Numbered from the stretch's first letter, positions 38,291 through 50,587 are shown. The stretch is DNA of 64,000 bases from Paucibacter sp. PLA-PC-4 (GCF_026241155.1 NZ_JAPFGP010000001.1:372001-436000); one strand, 5' to 3'. Numbers and translations are program-made. The notes: generated by a model from the letters alone, not told the origin.

Positions 38291-41200
38291 ATGAAAGGTT
38301 TGCTGGACCTGTTCAAGCAATTCACGCCCGACGAGCACTTCGACGCGATTGCGATCCGCCTGGCCTCGCCAGAGAAGATCCGCTCGTGGTCCTTCGGTGA
38401 GGTGAAGAAGCCCGAGACCATCAACTACCGGACTTTCAAGCCCGAGCGTGATGGCCTGTTCTGCGCCAAGATCTTCGGCCCGATCAAGGACTACGAGTGC
38501 CTGTGCGGCAAGTACAAGCGCCTGAAGCACCGCGGCGTGATCTGCGAGAAGTGCGGCGTTGAAGTCACCCAGACCAAGGTGCGTCGCGATCGCATGGGTC
38601 ATATCGACCTGGCCGCGCCCTGCGCCCACATCTGGTTCTTGAAGTCGCTGCCCTCGCGTCTGGGCCTCGTGCTCGACATGACGCTGCGCGACATCGAGCG
38701 CGTGCTGTACTTTGAAGCGTATGTGGTCGTCGACCCGGGCATGACCCCGCTGAAGAAGTTCTCGATCATGACCGAGGACGACTACGACGCGAAGCGCCTG
38801 GAGTTCGGTGACGAGTTCATCGCGCTGATGGGTGCCGAGGGTATCAAGAAGCTGCTGGAGGAGATGGATCTCGACGTCGAGATCGATCGCCTGCGCAACG
38901 ACATGACTGGCTCGGAGCTCAAGGTCAAGAAGAACTCCAAGCGCCTGAAGGTGATGGAAGCCTTCAAGAAGTCCGGCATCAAGCCGAACTGGATGGTGTT
39001 GGAAGTGCTGCCTGTGCTGCCACCGGACCTGCGTCCGTTGGTGCCGCTGGACGGCGGCCGCTTCGCGACCTCGGATCTGAACGATCTGTATCGCCGCGTC
39101 ATCAACCGCAACAACCGCCTGGCCCGTCTGCTCGAGCTCAAGGCTCCTGAGATCATCGTGCGCAACGAAAAGCGCATGCTGCAGGAAGCCGTCGACTCTC
39201 TGCTGGACAACGGCCGTCGCGGCAAGGCGATGACCGGCGCGAACAAGCGTGCCCTGAAGTCGCTGGCCGACATGATCAAGGGCAAGAGCGGTCGCTTCCG
39301 TCAGAACTTGCTGGGCAAGCGCGTCGACTACTCGGGCCGTTCGGTCATCGTGGTGGGCCCGACTCTGAAGCTGCATCAGTGCGGTCTGCCAAAGCTGATG
39401 GCGCTTGAACTGTTCAAGCCCTTTATCTTCTCGCGCCTCGAAGCCATGGGCATCGCGACGACGATCAAGGCTGCCAAGAAGGAAGTCGAATCCGGCACGC
39501 CGGTGGTCTGGGACATCCTGGAAGAGGTCATCAAGGAGCATCCAGTTCTGCTGAACCGCGCTCCCACGCTGCACCGTCTGGGCATCCAGGCCTTCGAGCC
39601 GGTGCTGATCGAAGGCAAGGCCATCCAGCTGCATCCGCTGGTCTGCGCCGCCTTCAATGCCGACTTCGACGGTGACCAGATGGCTGTTCACGTGCCGCTG
39701 TCGATCGAAGCGCAGATGGAAGCCCGCACCTTGATGCTGGCCTCCAACAATGTGCTGTTCCCTGCCTCTGGCGAACCGTCGATCGTGCCTTCGCAAGACG
39801 TGGTGCTGGGTCTGTACTACGCGACCCGTGAGCGCATCAACGGCAAGGGCGAGGGCTTGATCTTCTCGGACATCCCCGAGCTGATTCGTGCGCTGGAAAA
39901 CGGCGTGGTCGAGATCACCGCCAAGATCAGCGTGCGCCTGACCGAGTACACCAAGAACAAGGAAACCGGCGAGTGGGTCGCCGAGACCAAGTTGGTGGAC
40001 ACCACCGTCGGCCGCGCCCTACTCAGCGAGATATTGCCGAAGGGCCTGCCTTTCGCCAACATCAACAAGGCGCTGAAGAAGAAGGAGATCTCGCGCCTGA
40101 TCAACACCTCGTTCCGCAAGTGCGGCCTGAAGGAAACCGTCGTGCTGGCCGACAAGCTGCTGCAAAGCGGTTTCAAGCTGGCCACGCGCGCCGGTATCTC
40201 GATCGCTGTGGACGATATGTTGGTGCCGCCCGAGAAGCCGCTGCTGATCGAGCGTGCCGAGAAGGAAGTCAAGGAAATCGAGCAGCAATATGTCTCGGGC
40301 CTGGTGACCGCCGGCGAACGCTACAACAAGGTCGTCGACATCTGGGGCAAGACCGGTGACGAGGTCGGCAAGGTCATGATGACCCAGCTGTCCAAGCAGA
40401 AGACCATCGACCGAAACGGCCGCGAAGTGGATCAGGAGTCTTTCAACTCCATCTACATGATGGCCGACTCGGGCGCCCGGGGTTCTGCCGCGCAGATCCG
40501 CCAGCTGGCCGGTATGCGAGGTCTGATGGCCAAGCCTGACGGCTCGATCATCGAGACACCCATCACGGCGAACTTCCGCGAAGGTCTGAACGTTCTGCAG
40601 TACTTCATCTCCACCCACGGCGCTCGTAAGGGCCTGGCGGATACGGCGCTGAAGACCGCGAACTCGGGCTACCTGACCCGTCGTCTGGTCGATGTGACCC
40701 AGGATCTGGTCGTCACCGAAGTGGATTGCGGCACTGACAACGGCATGAATATGCGTGCCCTGGTCGAAGGCGGTGAAGTCATCGAATCGCTGCGCGACCG
40801 CGTGTTGGGTCGTGTTGCGGCCATCGATGTGCTGCACCCTGAGACTCAAGGCGTGCTGCTGACGGCCGGAAATATGCTGGACGAAGACACGCTGGACATG
40901 CTCGAGCAGGCCGGCGTCGACGAGATCAAGGTGCGCACCCCGCTGACATGCGCCACGCGCTTTGGCCTCTGCGCCAAGTGCTATGGTCGCGACCTGGGCC
41001 GTGGTGGCCTGGTCAACACGGGTGAAGCTGTCGGCGTGATTGCCGCGCAGTCGATCGGTGAGCCGGGTACCCAGCTGACGATGCGTACCTTCCACATCGG
41101 CGGTGCGGCGTCGCGCGCAGCGGTGGCGTCGAGCGTCGAAGCCAAGTCGGACGGCATCATCGGCTTCAATGCCACGATGCGCTACGTCACTAACGGCAAG

Positions 41201-42511
41201 GGCGATCTGGTGGTGATTTCGCGTTCCGGCGAAATCATCATTGCCGACCCGCATGGCCGCGAGCGCGAGCGCCACAAGGTGCCGTACGGCGCGATCCTGA
41301 ACATCAAGGCCGACCAGACCATCAAGGCTGGCACGATCTTGGCGAACTGGGACCCGCTGACCCGCCCCATCATTACCGAGTTCGCCGGCAAGGCGACCTT
41401 CGAGAATGTGGAAGAAGGCGTGACGGTGGCCAAGCAGGTCGACGAAGTGACCGGCCTGTCCACGCTGGTGGTGATCGATCCCAAGCGCCGCGGCGCTGCC
41501 AAGGTGATCCGCCCGCAGGTCAAACTGCTCGACGTCAATGGCAACGAAGTGAAGATCCCCGGCACCGACCACTCGGTGACGATCGGCTTCCAGGTTGGCT
41601 CGCTGATTCAGATCCGCGACGGTCAGGACCTGTTCCCTGGCGAAGTGCTGGCGCGTATCCCGGTCGAAGGCCAGAAGACTCGCGACATTACCGGCGGTCT
41701 GCCGCGTGTGGCTGAGTTGTTCGAAGCCCGTTCGCCCAAGGATGTAGGCGTGCTGGCTGAGCGTACCGGTACGGTCTCGTTCGGTAAGGAGACCAAGGGC
41801 AAAATTCGCCTGGAAATCACCGACCCGGATGGCAGCAAGCACGAAGAGCTGGTGCCCAAGGAGAAGAACATCCTGGTGCACGAAGGCCAGGTGGTCAATC
41901 GCGGCGAGTTGATTGTGGACGGCGCTGCCGACCCGCAAGACATCCTGCGTCTGCTGGGCATCGAAGAGCTGGCTCGCTATATCGTTGACGAAGTGCAGGA
42001 CGTGTATCGCTTGCAGGGCGTGAAGATCAACGACAAGCACATCGAGGTGATCGTTCGCCAGATGCTGCGTCGCGTGCAGATCACGAACTCAGGCGACTCG
42101 CACTACATCGTCAACGAGCAGGTCGAGCGCTCGGAACTGCTGGATACCAACGACCGTCTGCGCGCGGAGGGCAAGATGATTGCTACCCACGCCGATGTGC
42201 TGCTGGGTATCACCAAGGCTTCGTTGTCGACGGATTCTTTCATCTCTGCGGCTTCCTTCCAGGAAACCACCCGCGTGCTGACCGAGGCTGCCATCATGGG
42301 CAAGCGCGACGAACTGCGCGGTCTGAAGGAAAACGTCATCGTCGGCCGCTTGATCCCTGCCGGTACCGGCATGGCCTTCCACGACGCCCGTCGTGCCAAG
42401 GAAAGCATGGACGACGCCGAGCGCCGCTCCATCGCCCAGCAGGAGGCCGAGGAATTGGCTGCTGCTCAGATGGCCAGCGTCGACAGTGCGTCGGAAGGCA
42501 GCGCCGAGTAA
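38291..42511 (+). CDS. rpoC: RNA polymerase subunit beta'
   Basis: The product has 1406 residues. The N-terminal zinc site [20 protein letters not shown], active-site [16 protein letters not shown] with the three Mg-binding aspartates, the bridge-helix region [20 protein letters not shown] and the second zinc site [13 protein letters not shown] are all intact. With beta it forms the catalytic cleft. A strong terminator follows 26 bp after the stop. Confidence 0.99.
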   Translation: MKGLLDLFKQFTPDEHFDAIAIRLASPEKIRSWSFGEVKKPETINYRTFKPERDGLFCAKIFGPIKDYECLCGKYKRLKHRGVICEKCGVEVTQTKVRRDRMGHIDLAAPCAHIWFLKSLPSRLGLVLDMTLRDIERVLYFEAYVVVDPGMTPLKKFSIMTEDDYDAKRLEFGDEFIALMGAEGIKKLLEEMDLDVEIDRLRNDMTGSELKVKKNSKRLKVMEAFKKSGIKPNWMVLEVLPVLPPDLRPLVPLDGGRFATSDLNDLYRRVINRNNRLARLLELKAPEIIVRNEKRMLQEAVDSLLDNGRRGKAMTGANKRALKSLADMIKGKSGRFRQNLLGKRVDYSGRSVIVVGPTLKLHQCGLPKLMALELFKPFIFSRLEAMGIATTIKAAKKEVESGTPVVWDILEEVIKEHPVLLNRAPTLHRLGIQAFEPVLIEGKAIQLHPLVCAAFNADFDGDQMAVHVPLSIEAQMEARTLMLASNNVLFPASGEPSIVPSQDVVLGLYYATRERINGKGEGLIFSDIPELIRALENGVVEITAKISVRLTEYTKNKETGEWVAETKLVDTTVGRALLSEILPKGLPFANINKALKKKEISRLINTSFRKCGLKETVVLADKLLQSGFKLATRAGISIAVDDMLVPPEKPLLIERAEKEVKEIEQQYVSGLVTAGERYNKVVDIWGKTGDEVGKVMMTQLSKQKTIDRNGREVDQESFNSIYMMADSGARGSAAQIRQLAGMRGLMAKPDGSIIETPITANFREGLNVLQYFISTHGARKGLADTALKTANSGYLTRRLVDVTQDLVVTEVDCGTDNGMNMRALVEGGEVIESLRDRVLGRVAAIDVLHPETQGVLLTAGNMLDEDTLDMLEQAGVDEIKVRTPLTCATRFGLCAKCYGRDLGRGGLVNTGEAVGVIAAQSIGEPGTQLTMRTFHIGGAASRAAVASSVEAKSDGIIGFNATMRYVTNGKGDLVVISRSGEIIIADPHGRERERHKVPYGAILNIKADQTIKAGTILANWDPLTRPIITEFAGKATFENVEEGVTVAKQVDEVTGLSTLVVIDPKRRGAAKVIRPQVKLLDVNGNEVKIPGTDHSVTIGFQVGSLIQIRDGQDLFPGEVLARIPVEGQKTRDITGGLPRVAELFEARSPKDVGVLAERTGTVSFGKETKGKIRLEITDPDGSKHEELVPKEKNILVHEGQVVNRGELIVDGAADPQDILRLLGIEELARYIVDEVQDVYRLQGVKINDKHIEVIVRQMLRRVQITNSGDSHYIVNEQVERSELLDTNDRLRAEGKMIATHADVLLGITKASLSTDSFISAASFQETTRVLTEAAIMGKRDELRGLKENVIVGRLIPAGTGMAFHDARRAKESMDDAERRSIAQQEAEELAAAQMASVDSASEGSAE

Positions 42512-42537
42512 GACTCATCGCTTCTCTCCAAGCCTCA

Positions 42538-42563
42538 AAGGGTCACCCTCGGGTGGCCCTTTT
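42538..42563 (+). terminator. rpoBC terminator
   Basis: AAGGGTCACCC (42538-42548) pairs with GGGTGGCCCTT (42551-42561) with one G-U pair, followed by a T run. It ends the rplKAJL-rpoBC unit. Confidence 0.85.
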
Positions 42564-42599
42564 CCATGGTGCGCCCAGCATTGGCGCACTGCTGGTGTG

Positions 42600-43039
42600 C
42601 ACGATATGAGCACATAGCGGCGTAGCACGCCGATGGTGGTGCAACAGCACCGGTCAGATCAACCGAGTCTCGTCCATCGCTTACTTCGACCGTCTCGGCG
42701 TACCCAGTCTCTCTCCTTCATCACCCCAAGCTCTGGAACCGCCCGCTGCGGACCCGCAAGCCGGGTGGTTTGGCAAGCGCGAGCTTCCCGAGGAGGTCCC
42801 CTGGGCCGATCGGGTGTAAGTCCGGTCGTAAGTTGAGCACGACGAACGAAGCGATGCGCAACTGCATGAGGGTGAGGCAATAGCGTCCGTCTTCTCAAAA
42901 CAACCCTGCCAACCGCACCCTTCGAAGGCTTGGGGCTGCCAAGACGCTCGCGACACCAAGCGATCGAACCGCCCGGTGCGATCTCGCATGCCGATACGGC
43001 AGCGGGGGGCTCCTAACGGGGGGGGGCTATGCCGATCGG
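42600..43039 (+). mobile_element. Degenerate group II intron-like remnants (no ORF)
   Basis: Two segments, 42736-42771 and 42966-43000, share GAACCGCCCG(C/G)TGCG...CGCA(A/T)GCCG. Each can fold as a long stem with a 4-nt apical loop and a two-base bulge, the pattern of bacterial group II intron domain V. Both are followed, after a G-rich stretch, by GCCGATCGG (42805-42813, 43031-43039). GGTGTAAGTCCGGTCGTAAG and TGCGCAACTGCATGAGGGTGAGGC (in the 42813-42890 interval) resemble domain I text. No reverse transcriptase ORF is present, so it would be a dead, fragmented intron. It lies right after a terminator, the site favoured by class C introns. The call is from memory of such sequences, not a covariance-model search. 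Confidence 0.42.
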
Positions 43040-43492
43040 ACTGGATCCTGCCCGCTGCTTGTTCCAGGTCAGCGGCGTCAGAATGTCCAGCCCCTGCTTG
43101 CGCGCGCGTTTGGCCAGGGCCAGTACGGCGCGATCGCGCGAGATCAGCCAGCGCGCCGACGCGGCCAGCGCCAAGTCGATAAAGACCTGGTCATCCGGGT
43201 CCCGGCAGATCAGGCGAACGGCCGGCGGAGGCGCTTGGTCAACCGTTCGGCAGAGCCGTGCGAAGGTCGCTTCGATCAGTTCGGGGTCCGGCGCATAGCT
43301 TGCCGCCACGCCCCGGCCCAGCACATGCCTGAGCTCGGCCAGCATGCTGGGCGCGCCTATCCATTGGGCCTGGCCGGACTCAAGCGCGGCAGCCAGGGCC
43401 TGAGTCGATGGGTCCTTGAAGACCAGCCAGTCCATCACGACCTGTGTGTCGATGACGAGCAGCGGGCACTCGTCGGGTGTCGGAATCAGCAT
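43013..43492 (-). CDS. PIN-domain protein (orphan toxin-like nuclease)
   Basis: The product has 159 residues from ATG 43492; an in-frame start at 43555 is less likely. The PIN acidic residues are visible: Asp in LLVIDTQVVMDWL, Glu in MLAELRHVL, Asp in RDPDDQVFIDLA and Asp in WLISRDRAVL. This is the family annotated as putative toxin component, PIN family. No antitoxin-sized ORF precedes it. Its last ~10 residues are encoded by the end of the intron-like segment, so the tail may not be original. It is the only minus-strand gene within the rpoC-rpsL interval. Confidence 0.8.
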   Translation of the reverse strand: MLIPTPDECPLLVIDTQVVMDWLVFKDPSTQALAAALESGQAQWIGAPSMLAELRHVLGRGVAASYAPDPELIEATFARLCRTVDQAPPPAVRLICRDPDDQVFIDLALAASARWLISRDRAVLALAKRARKQGLDILTPLTWNKQRAGSSPIGIAPPR

Positions 43493-43563
43493 CGCAGCCC
43501 TCGGGTTCGGGCGCGCAGCATACCCTGGCGAAGCCTGCCGCTGGGGCGGCCACACGGGCTCGC

Positions 43564-43593
43564 TTGTGTCCTGGCGCCGAGCTGGGCTACAAT
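43564..43593 (+). promoter_or_regulatory. Promoter of the str operon
   Basis: TTGTGT (43564-43569)-N18-TACAAT (43588-43593), reading toward rpsL. The resulting leader is about 175 nt and includes a terminator-like hairpin. Confidence 0.55.
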
Positions 43594-43651
43594 CGCAGGC
43601 TCTTCGGCAGGTCTAGCTGCGTCTACAGCCACCTCTGACTGAAATGAAAAC

Positions 43652-43678
43652 GCACCGCGCCCAGGCGTGGTGCTTTTG
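43652..43678 (+). terminator. Terminator-like hairpin in the rpsL leader
   Basis: GCACCGCGCC (43652-43661) pairs with GGCGTGGTGC (43664-43673), with one wobble pair and a very small loop, followed by TTTTGTT. Downstream of the promoter and upstream of rpsL, it may attenuate the str operon, or it may stop transcription from upstream. Confidence 0.6.
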
Positions 43679-43775
43679 TTCGTTTCTAGCGGTGGTGGAG
43701 GTCTGGGGCGTTTTGAAAGCCATTGGGGCTGCTGCTGCCGAGAGATCTGTGACTTCAAACGGGAACAAGTTACTT

Positions 43776-44150
43776 ATGCCAACTATCAATCAGCTCGTGC
43801 GCCACGGCCGTCAGGCCGAGGTCACGAAATCCAAGTCGCCGGCGATGCAGGACTGCCCTCAGCGTCGTGGCGTGTGCACCCGCGTGTACACCACCACGCC
43901 TAAGAAGCCGAACTCCGCGCTGCGTAAGGTCGCCAAGGTGCGTCTGACCAACGGTTTCGAGGTCATCTCGTACATCGGCGGTGAAGGCCACAACCTGCAA
44001 GAGCACAGCGTTGTGCTGGTGCGCGGCGGTCGTGTTAAGGACTTGCCGGGTGTGCGTTATCACATCGTGCGCGGTTCGCTGGACTTGCAGGGCGTGAAAG
44101 ACCGCAAGCAGTCGCGTTCCAAGTACGGCGCGAAGCGTCCGAAGAAGTAA
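43776..44150 (+). CDS. rpsL: 30S ribosomal protein S12
   Basis: The product has 124 residues from ATG 43776. [21 protein letters not shown] and [15 protein letters not shown] are intact, with lysines at the classical streptomycin positions, so a streptomycin-sensitive sequence is expected. It controls decoding accuracy. It opens the rpsL-rpsG-fusA-tufB str operon; rpsG follows after 166 bp. Confidence 0.98.
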   Translation: MPTINQLVRHGRQAEVTKSKSPAMQDCPQRRGVCTRVYTTTPKKPNSALRKVAKVRLTNGFEVISYIGGEGHNLQEHSVVLVRGGRVKDLPGVRYHIVRGSLDLQGVKDRKQSRSKYGAKRPKK

Positions 44151-44316
44151 TCAACAGGTTGTCATGGTGCGGCCCCAGGCTGTCGCCAGATTTTTTGCGG
44201 TTTGTGCATTGCCCAAGGCATGCAGCAGCCGAGTAAGTGGATGGCCCCTGATGTCGGTGGTCGTCCAAGGTCGTCGGGCAAATGCCCGCACCAACTGAAG
44301 CAAGAGGAAGATTCCC

Positions 44317-44787
44317 ATGCCACGTCGTCGCGAAGTACCCAAGCGCGAAATCCTGCCGGATCCCAAGTTCGGTAGCGTCGATCTGTCCAAGTTCATGAAC
44401 GTCATCATGGAATCGGGCAAGAAGGCCGTCGCCGAGCGCATCATTTATGGTGCCCTCGACCAGGTCGAGAAGAAGATCGGCAAGGATCCGCTGGAAGTGT
44501 TCATGGTCGCCCTGAACAACGTGAAGCCCATGGTCGAAGTGAAGTCCCGCCGCGTCGGCGGTGCGAACTACCAAGTTCCCGTGGAAGTTCGCCCCGTCCG
44601 TCGTATGGCCTTGGCCATGCGCTGGCTCAAAGAGTCGGCCCGCAAGCGCGGTGAAAAGTCCATGGCCCAGCGTCTGGCCAATGAGCTGCTGGAGGCCGCT
44701 GAAGGCCGCGGCGGCGCCATGAAGAAGCGTGACGAAGTTCACCGCATGGCTGAAGCGAACAAGGCGTTCTCGCACTTCCGCTTCTAA
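44317..44787 (+). CDS. rpsG: 30S ribosomal protein S7
   Basis: The product has 156 residues with AAGAGGAAG upstream. [20 protein letters not shown] and [16 protein letters not shown] are typical. It nucleates the 30S head and contacts the E-site. In E. coli S7 represses str-operon translation at the rpsL-rpsG gap; the 166-bp gap here leaves room for such a site. Confidence 0.98.
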   Translation: MPRRREVPKREILPDPKFGSVDLSKFMNVIMESGKKAVAERIIYGALDQVEKKIGKDPLEVFMVALNNVKPMVEVKSRRVGGANYQVPVEVRPVRRMALAMRWLKESARKRGEKSMAQRLANELLEAAEGRGGAMKKRDEVHRMAEANKAFSHFRF

Positions 44788-44856
44788 TCTTCCCCGTTCC
44801 GGCCGCCTCGGGTTACTACTGACCCGTTGGCGGCTCACTGCATTTGGAGTGACACC

Positions 44857-46959
44857 ATGGCCCGCAAGACCCCCATCGAGCGCTACCGCAATATCGGTAT
44901 CTCTGCGCACATCGATGCCGGCAAGACCACGACGACCGAGCGCATCCTGTTTTATACGGGTGTGAACCACAAGATTGGTGAAGTGCATGATGGCGCCGCC
45001 ACCATGGACTGGATGGAGCAAGAGCAAGAGCGTGGCATCACGATTACCTCGGCTGCCACCACCTGCTTCTGGAAGGGTATGGATCTGGCCCGCCCCGAGC
45101 ACCGCATCAACATCATTGACACGCCCGGACACGTGGACTTCACGATTGAAGTTGAGCGTTCGATGCGCGTGCTGGACGGTGCTTGCATGGTCTACTGCGC
45201 CGTGGGCGGCGTGCAGCCGCAGTCCGAGACTGTCTGGCGCCAGGCCAACAAGTACAAGGTGCCTCGCCTGGCCTTCGTCAACAAGATGGACCGTACCGGC
45301 GCGAATTTCTACAAAGTCGTCGAGCAGATGAAGGTTCGCCTGAAGGCCAACCCCGTGCCCGTCGTGCTGCCTATCGGTGCTGAGGAGAACTTCCTCGGTG
45401 TGATCGACCTCATCAAGATGAAGGCGATCTACTGGGACGATGCTTCTCAAGGCATGAAGTTCGACTACCGCGACATCCCGGCCGAAATGCAGGCCGATGC
45501 CCAGAAGTGGCGTGACAACCTGGTCGAGGCTGCGGCTGAGTCCAGCGAAGACATGATGAACAAGTACCTCGAGTCGGGCGAACTGTCCGAAGAGGAAATT
45601 GTTCTGGGCATTCGCACCCGTACCATCGCTGCTGAAATCCAGCCGATGTTCTGCGGCACCGCCTTCAAGAACAAGGGCGTGCAGCGCATGCTGGACGGCG
45701 TGATCGACTTCATGCCTTCGCCGATCGACGTGCCGCCGGTGCCGGGCACCGACGAAGACGACCAGCCGACAACGCGGGATGCTTCGGACGAGGCCAAGTT
45801 CTCAGCACTGGCTTTCAAGCTGATGACCGACCCCTATGTTGGTCAGCTGACTTTCGTGCGCGTCTATTCGGGCGTGCTGAAGTCGGGCGACTCGGTGTTC
45901 AACCCGATTCGCGGCAAGAAGGAGCGTATCGGCCGTATTCTGCAGATGCACGCCAACCAGCGTGAAGAAATCTCGGAAATTCTCGCCGGCGACATCGCTG
46001 CTTGCGTGGGTCTGAAGGACGTCACCACCGGCGAAACGTTGTGCGATCCGGAATCGATCATCACCTTGGAAAAGATGGTGTTCCCGGAGCCGGTGATCTC
46101 GCAGGCCGTTGAGCCCAAGACCAAGGCCGATCAGGAAAAGATGGGTATCGCCCTGGGCCGCTTGGCCAAGGAAGATCCGTCCTTCCGTCTGCGCACCGAT
46201 GAAGAGTCGGGCCAGACCATCATCTCGGGCATGGGCGAGCTGCACCTGGAAATCATCGTCGACCGCATGAAGCGCGAGTTCGGCGTGGAAGCCAACGTCG
46301 GCAAGCCGCAGGTGGCCTACCGCGAGACGATCCGCAAGACCGCTTCTGACGTCGAAGGCAAGTTCGTGCGCCAGTCGGGCGGCAAGGGCCAGTACGGCCA
46401 CGTCGTGCTGACCGTCGAGCCGCAGGAGCCGGGCAAGGGCTTCGAGTTCGTCGATGCGATCAAGGGCGGTGTGGTTCCTCGCGAATACATCCCGGCGGTT
46501 GAGAAGGGCATCATCGACTCGCTGCCCAACGGCGTGTTGGCCGGCTTCCCGGTGGTGGACGTCAAGGTCACGCTGACCTTCGGTTCGTACCACGAAGTCG
46601 ACTCGAACGAAAACGCGTTCAAGATGGCCGCTTCGATGGGCTTCAAGGAAGGCTGCCGTAAGGCTTCGCCGGTGATTCTGGAGCCAATGATGGCTGTGGA
46701 AGTCGAAACGCCGGAAGACTATGCTGGTAACGTGATGGGCGATCTGTCCTCGCGTCGCGGCATGGTTCAGGGCATGGATGACATGGTCGGCGGCGGCAAG
46801 TCCATCAAGGCCGAAGTGCCGTTGTCGGAGATGTTCGGCTACTCGACCACGCTGCGCTCGATGTCGCAAGGTCGTGCTACGTACACGATGGAGTTCAAGC
46901 ACTACTCGGAAGCCCCGAAGAACGTTGCTGACGCCATCATCACTGCGCGCGGCAAGTAA
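44857..46959 (+). CDS. fusA: Elongation factor G
   Basis: The product has 700 residues from ATG 44857 with TTTGGAGTGAC upstream. The P-loop AHIDAGKT is at 17-24, followed by [10 protein letters not shown] and NKMDRTG. Domain IV loop and the C-terminal [20 protein letters not shown] are present. The GTPase drives translocation and recycling. It is the third gene of the str operon; a 150-bp gap leads to tufB. Confidence 0.98.
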   Translation: MARKTPIERYRNIGISAHIDAGKTTTTERILFYTGVNHKIGEVHDGAATMDWMEQEQERGITITSAATTCFWKGMDLARPEHRINIIDTPGHVDFTIEVERSMRVLDGACMVYCAVGGVQPQSETVWRQANKYKVPRLAFVNKMDRTGANFYKVVEQMKVRLKANPVPVVLPIGAEENFLGVIDLIKMKAIYWDDASQGMKFDYRDIPAEMQADAQKWRDNLVEAAAESSEDMMNKYLESGELSEEEIVLGIRTRTIAAEIQPMFCGTAFKNKGVQRMLDGVIDFMPSPIDVPPVPGTDEDDQPTTRDASDEAKFSALAFKLMTDPYVGQLTFVRVYSGVLKSGDSVFNPIRGKKERIGRILQMHANQREEISEILAGDIAACVGLKDVTTGETLCDPESIITLEKMVFPEPVISQAVEPKTKADQEKMGIALGRLAKEDPSFRLRTDEESGQTIISGMGELHLEIIVDRMKREFGVEANVGKPQVAYRETIRKTASDVEGKFVRQSGGKGQYGHVVLTVEPQEPGKGFEFVDAIKGGVVPREYIPAVEKGIIDSLPNGVLAGFPVVDVKVTLTFGSYHEVDSNENAFKMAASMGFKEGCRKASPVILEPMMAVEVETPEDYAGNVMGDLSSRRGMVQGMDDMVGGGKSIKAEVPLSEMFGYSTTLRSMSQGRATYTMEFKHYSEAPKNVADAIITARGK

Positions 46960-47109
46960 GCAGTATCTGGACCGGCGTCCTCGGGCGCTGGTCTCCCCAC
47001 AAGATCGTCTTCGCAGAGGCTCTCCTGGCTGCCAGTCGCCGGGGTTCAAGAACTCTGCGGAAACGCTAAACCCACAGACTGGCGCATGCTCTTTTCTGGA
47101 GATTGAAAA

Positions 47110-48300
<1,191 letters not shown>

Positions 48301-48315
48301 GTCTTTTGCGTGACC

Positions 48316-48342
48316 GGCCCGGACCTGTTCAGAGTCCGGGCC
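48316..48342 (+). other. Perfect 9-bp hairpin between tufB and rpsJ
   Basis: GGCCCGGAC (48316-48324) pairs with GTCCGGGCC (48334-48342) over a 9-nt loop. TCACAAAC follows, not a T-run, so it is more likely an mRNA processing/stability element or pause site than a terminator. Confidence 0.5.
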
Positions 48343-48388
48343 TCACAAACCTCGTGGCCTCGGCCACTCGCTCTTTGAAGGAATAGTC

Positions 48389-48700
48389 ATGCAAAAGCAA
48401 AAGATCCGCATCCGCCTGAAGGCCTTCGACTACAAGCTGATCGACCAGTCGGCGCTTGAAATCGTGGAAACCGCCAAGCGTACCGGTGCCATCGTCAAGG
48501 GTCCTGTGCCCCTGCCGACGCGCATGGAGCGTTTTGACATCCTGCGTTCGCCGCACGTCAACAAGACCTCGCGCGACCAGTTCGAAATCCGCACCCACCA
48601 GCGCCTGATGGACATCGTCGACCCGACCGACAAGACGGTCGACGCCTTGATGAAGCTCGACCTGCCTGCTGGCGTCGACGTCGAGATCAAGCTGCAGTAA
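48389..48700 (+). CDS. rpsJ: 30S ribosomal protein S10 (NusE)
   Basis: The product has 103 residues with GAAGGAATAG upstream. [30 protein letters not shown] and [19 protein letters not shown] are diagnostic. S10 is part of the 30S head and also the NusE antitermination factor binding NusB and NusG. It is tied to tufB rather than to rplC: a terminator and new promoter separate it from the S10-operon genes. Confidence 0.98.
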   Translation: MQKQKIRIRLKAFDYKLIDQSALEIVETAKRTGAIVKGPVPLPTRMERFDILRSPHVNKTSRDQFEIRTHQRLMDIVDPTDKTVDALMKLDLPAGVDVEIKLQ

Positions 48701-48742
48701 GCAAGGCGCGGTTTGCTGAATCCCGGCAAACGGCGATCAAAG

Positions 48743-48771
48743 AAGGGGCGATCGTAAGATTGCCCCTTTTT
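48743..48771 (+). terminator. Strong terminator between rpsJ and rplC
   Basis: AAGGGGCGATC (48743-48753) pairs with GATTGCCCCTT (48758-48768), loop GTAA, then a T run. It ends the str-tufB-rpsJ transcript. Confidence 0.85.
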
Positions 48772-48793
48772 CTTGACGAGCGCATGACAGCGC

Positions 48794-48823
48794 TTGCGCC
48801 TTTACTAGGGTTCACGCTATACT
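48794..48823 (+). promoter_or_regulatory. Promoter of the rplC (S10) operon
   Basis: TTGCGC (48794-48799)-N18-TATACT (48818-48823). It gives a leader of about 150 nt before rplC with a GCGC-rich hairpin region (about 48838-48858), a possible L4-type control leader. Confidence 0.65.
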
Positions 48824-48981
48824 CGCCAGCTTTTGCCGCGCATGCTTTTGCCTGCGCGGGTTTGGCGCATCGCAAACGCTGCCTTATTGGGTGCTTGCGG
48901 TGCACTGGTCAGCCCGGCCAATCGATGTCGGGTGTTCGCAATAGCCTTTGAGGGAAACCTTAGAGGGCTGGAGAAATAACC

Positions 48982-49653
48982 ATGAGTCTAAGCAATCGTC
49001 TCGGATTGCTGGGCCGCAAGGTGGGCATGATGCGCATCTTCACGGACGATGGCGACGCCATCCCTGTGACGGTGCTGGATGTGTCCAACAACCGCGTGAC
49101 CCAGATCAAGACCGTAGAAAACGACGGCTACAGCGCCATTCAAGTGGCGTTCGGCACGCGCAAAGCTTCGCGCGTCACCAAGCCGGAAGCCGGTCACCTC
49201 GCGAAAGCGGGCGTTGAAGCCGGTCGTATCCTGAAGGAATTCCGTGTCGACGCCGCCGTCGCTGCCGAATACAAGGCGGGCGCCCAGGTGCCGGTCTCGT
49301 TGTTCGCTGCCGGCCAGACCGTTGACGTGCAGGGCACGTCCATCGGTAAGGGCTTCGAAGGCACGATCAAGCGTCACAACTTCGGTTCGCAACGCGCTTC
49401 CCACGGTAACAGCCGCTCGCACAACGTTCCTGGCTCCATCTCGATGGCGCAGGATCCGGGCCGCGTGTTCCCTGGCAAGAAGATGTCGGGCCATATGGGC
49501 GACGAAACCGTGACCACCCAGAACCTGGACATCGTGCGCGTTGACGAGGCTCGTCAGCTGCTGCTGGTCCGCGGTGCTGTGCCGGGCGCCAAGAACGGCC
49601 ACGTGGTCGTGCGTCCTGCTGTCAAGGTCAAGCTCAAGAAAGGAGCCAACTGA
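48982..49653 (+). CDS. rplC: 50S ribosomal protein L3
   Basis: The product has 223 residues with GGCTGGAGAAATAACC upstream. [15 protein letters not shown] and the peptidyl-transferase loop [23 protein letters not shown] are diagnostic. It initiates 50S assembly. It is the first gene after the 48794 promoter. Its stop codon shares its last base with the rplD start. Confidence 0.98.
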   Translation: MSLSNRLGLLGRKVGMMRIFTDDGDAIPVTVLDVSNNRVTQIKTVENDGYSAIQVAFGTRKASRVTKPEAGHLAKAGVEAGRILKEFRVDAAVAAEYKAGAQVPVSLFAAGQTVDVQGTSIGKGFEGTIKRHNFGSQRASHGNSRSHNVPGSISMAQDPGRVFPGKKMSGHMGDETVTTQNLDIVRVDEARQLLLVRGAVPGAKNGHVVVRPAVKVKLKKGAN

Positions 49654-50273
49654 TGCAGCTCGAGCTCCTGAATGAGCAAGGTCAGGCCACCGCCAAGGTG
49701 GATGCTCCTGACACCGTCTTCGCTCGCGATTACAACGAAGCCCTGGTGCACCAAGTGGTCGTGGCCTTTCAGGCCAATGCCCGCCAAGGTACCCGCGCCC
49801 AGAAGGATCGCGAACAGGTCAAGCACTCGACCAAGAAGCCGTTCCGTCAAAAGGGAACTGGCCGCGCACGTGCCGGTATGACGTCCTCGCCGCTGTGGCG
49901 CGGGGGTGGTCGGATTTTCCCGAACATGCCGGACGAGAACTTCACGCACAAGCTGAACAAGAAGATGTACCGCGCCGGTATGGCCGCCATCCTCTCGCAG
50001 CTCGCTCGTGAAGGCCGCCTGTCGGTGGTCGAGGCTATCGATATCGAAGCCCCGAAGACCAAGCTGCTGGCTGCCAAGTTCAAGGCCATGGGTCTGGAGT
50101 CGGTGATGCTGATCGCCAACGAAGTCTCCGACAACATGCTGCTGGCCTCGCGCAATCTGCACAACGTGCTGGTTTGCGAGCCGCGCTACGCCGATCCGCT
50201 GTCCCTGGTTCACTACAAGAAGGTGTTGGTGACCAAGGCTGCGATGGAGCAACTCAAGGAGATGCTGGCATGA
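49653..50273 (+). CDS. rplD: 50S ribosomal protein L4
   Basis: The product has 206 residues. The exit-tunnel loop [25 protein letters not shown]-like region is clear. L4 lines the peptide tunnel (macrolide site) and in gammaproteobacteria represses its own operon; whether it does here is unknown. AAGGAGCC provides the ribosome site inside rplC. It overlaps rplW by 4 bp. Confidence 0.98.
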   Translation: MQLELLNEQGQATAKVDAPDTVFARDYNEALVHQVVVAFQANARQGTRAQKDREQVKHSTKKPFRQKGTGRARAGMTSSPLWRGGGRIFPNMPDENFTHKLNKKMYRAGMAAILSQLAREGRLSVVEAIDIEAPKTKLLAAKFKAMGLESVMLIANEVSDNMLLASRNLHNVLVCEPRYADPLSLVHYKKVLVTKAAMEQLKEMLA

Positions 50274-50587
50274 GCGCCCCCACCAAGTATTCCGAAGGCC
50301 GTCTGGCCTCCGTGCTGCTGGCTCCCATCGTGTCCGAGAAGGCCACGTCGGTTGCTGAGAAGCACAACCAAGTGTTGTTCAAGGTGCTGCGTGACGCCAC
50401 CAAGCCCGAGATCAAGGCCGCTGTTGAACTGATGTTCAAGGTCGAGGTCGAGGCTGTGAACGTCGTCAACGTCAAGGGCAAGGTCAAGCGCTTCGGCCGT
50501 TCCATCGGTCGCCGCGACCACGTCAAGAAGGCGTATGTGTCGCTGAAGGCGGGCCAAGAGCTCAACTTCTCCGGGGAGGCTGCGTAA
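50270..50587 (+). CDS. rplW: 50S ribosomal protein L23
   Basis: The product has 105 residues from ATG 50270 inside the end of rpl[20 protein letters not shown] and [26 protein letters not shown] are typical. It docks trigger factor and SRP at the tunnel exit. Its stop overlaps the rplB start by one base. Confidence 0.97.
   Translation: MSAPTKYSEGRLASVLLAPIVSEKATSVAEKHNQVLFKVLRDATKPEIKAAVELMFKVEVEAVNVVNVKGKVKRFGRSIGRRDHVKKAYVSLKAGQELNFSGEAA

Noticed and set aside
42633-42836. Small ORFs in the post-rpoC gap
   Set aside because: Arg/Ser-rich frames in several phases, no ribosome sites, and the DNA looks like structured RNA rather than coding.
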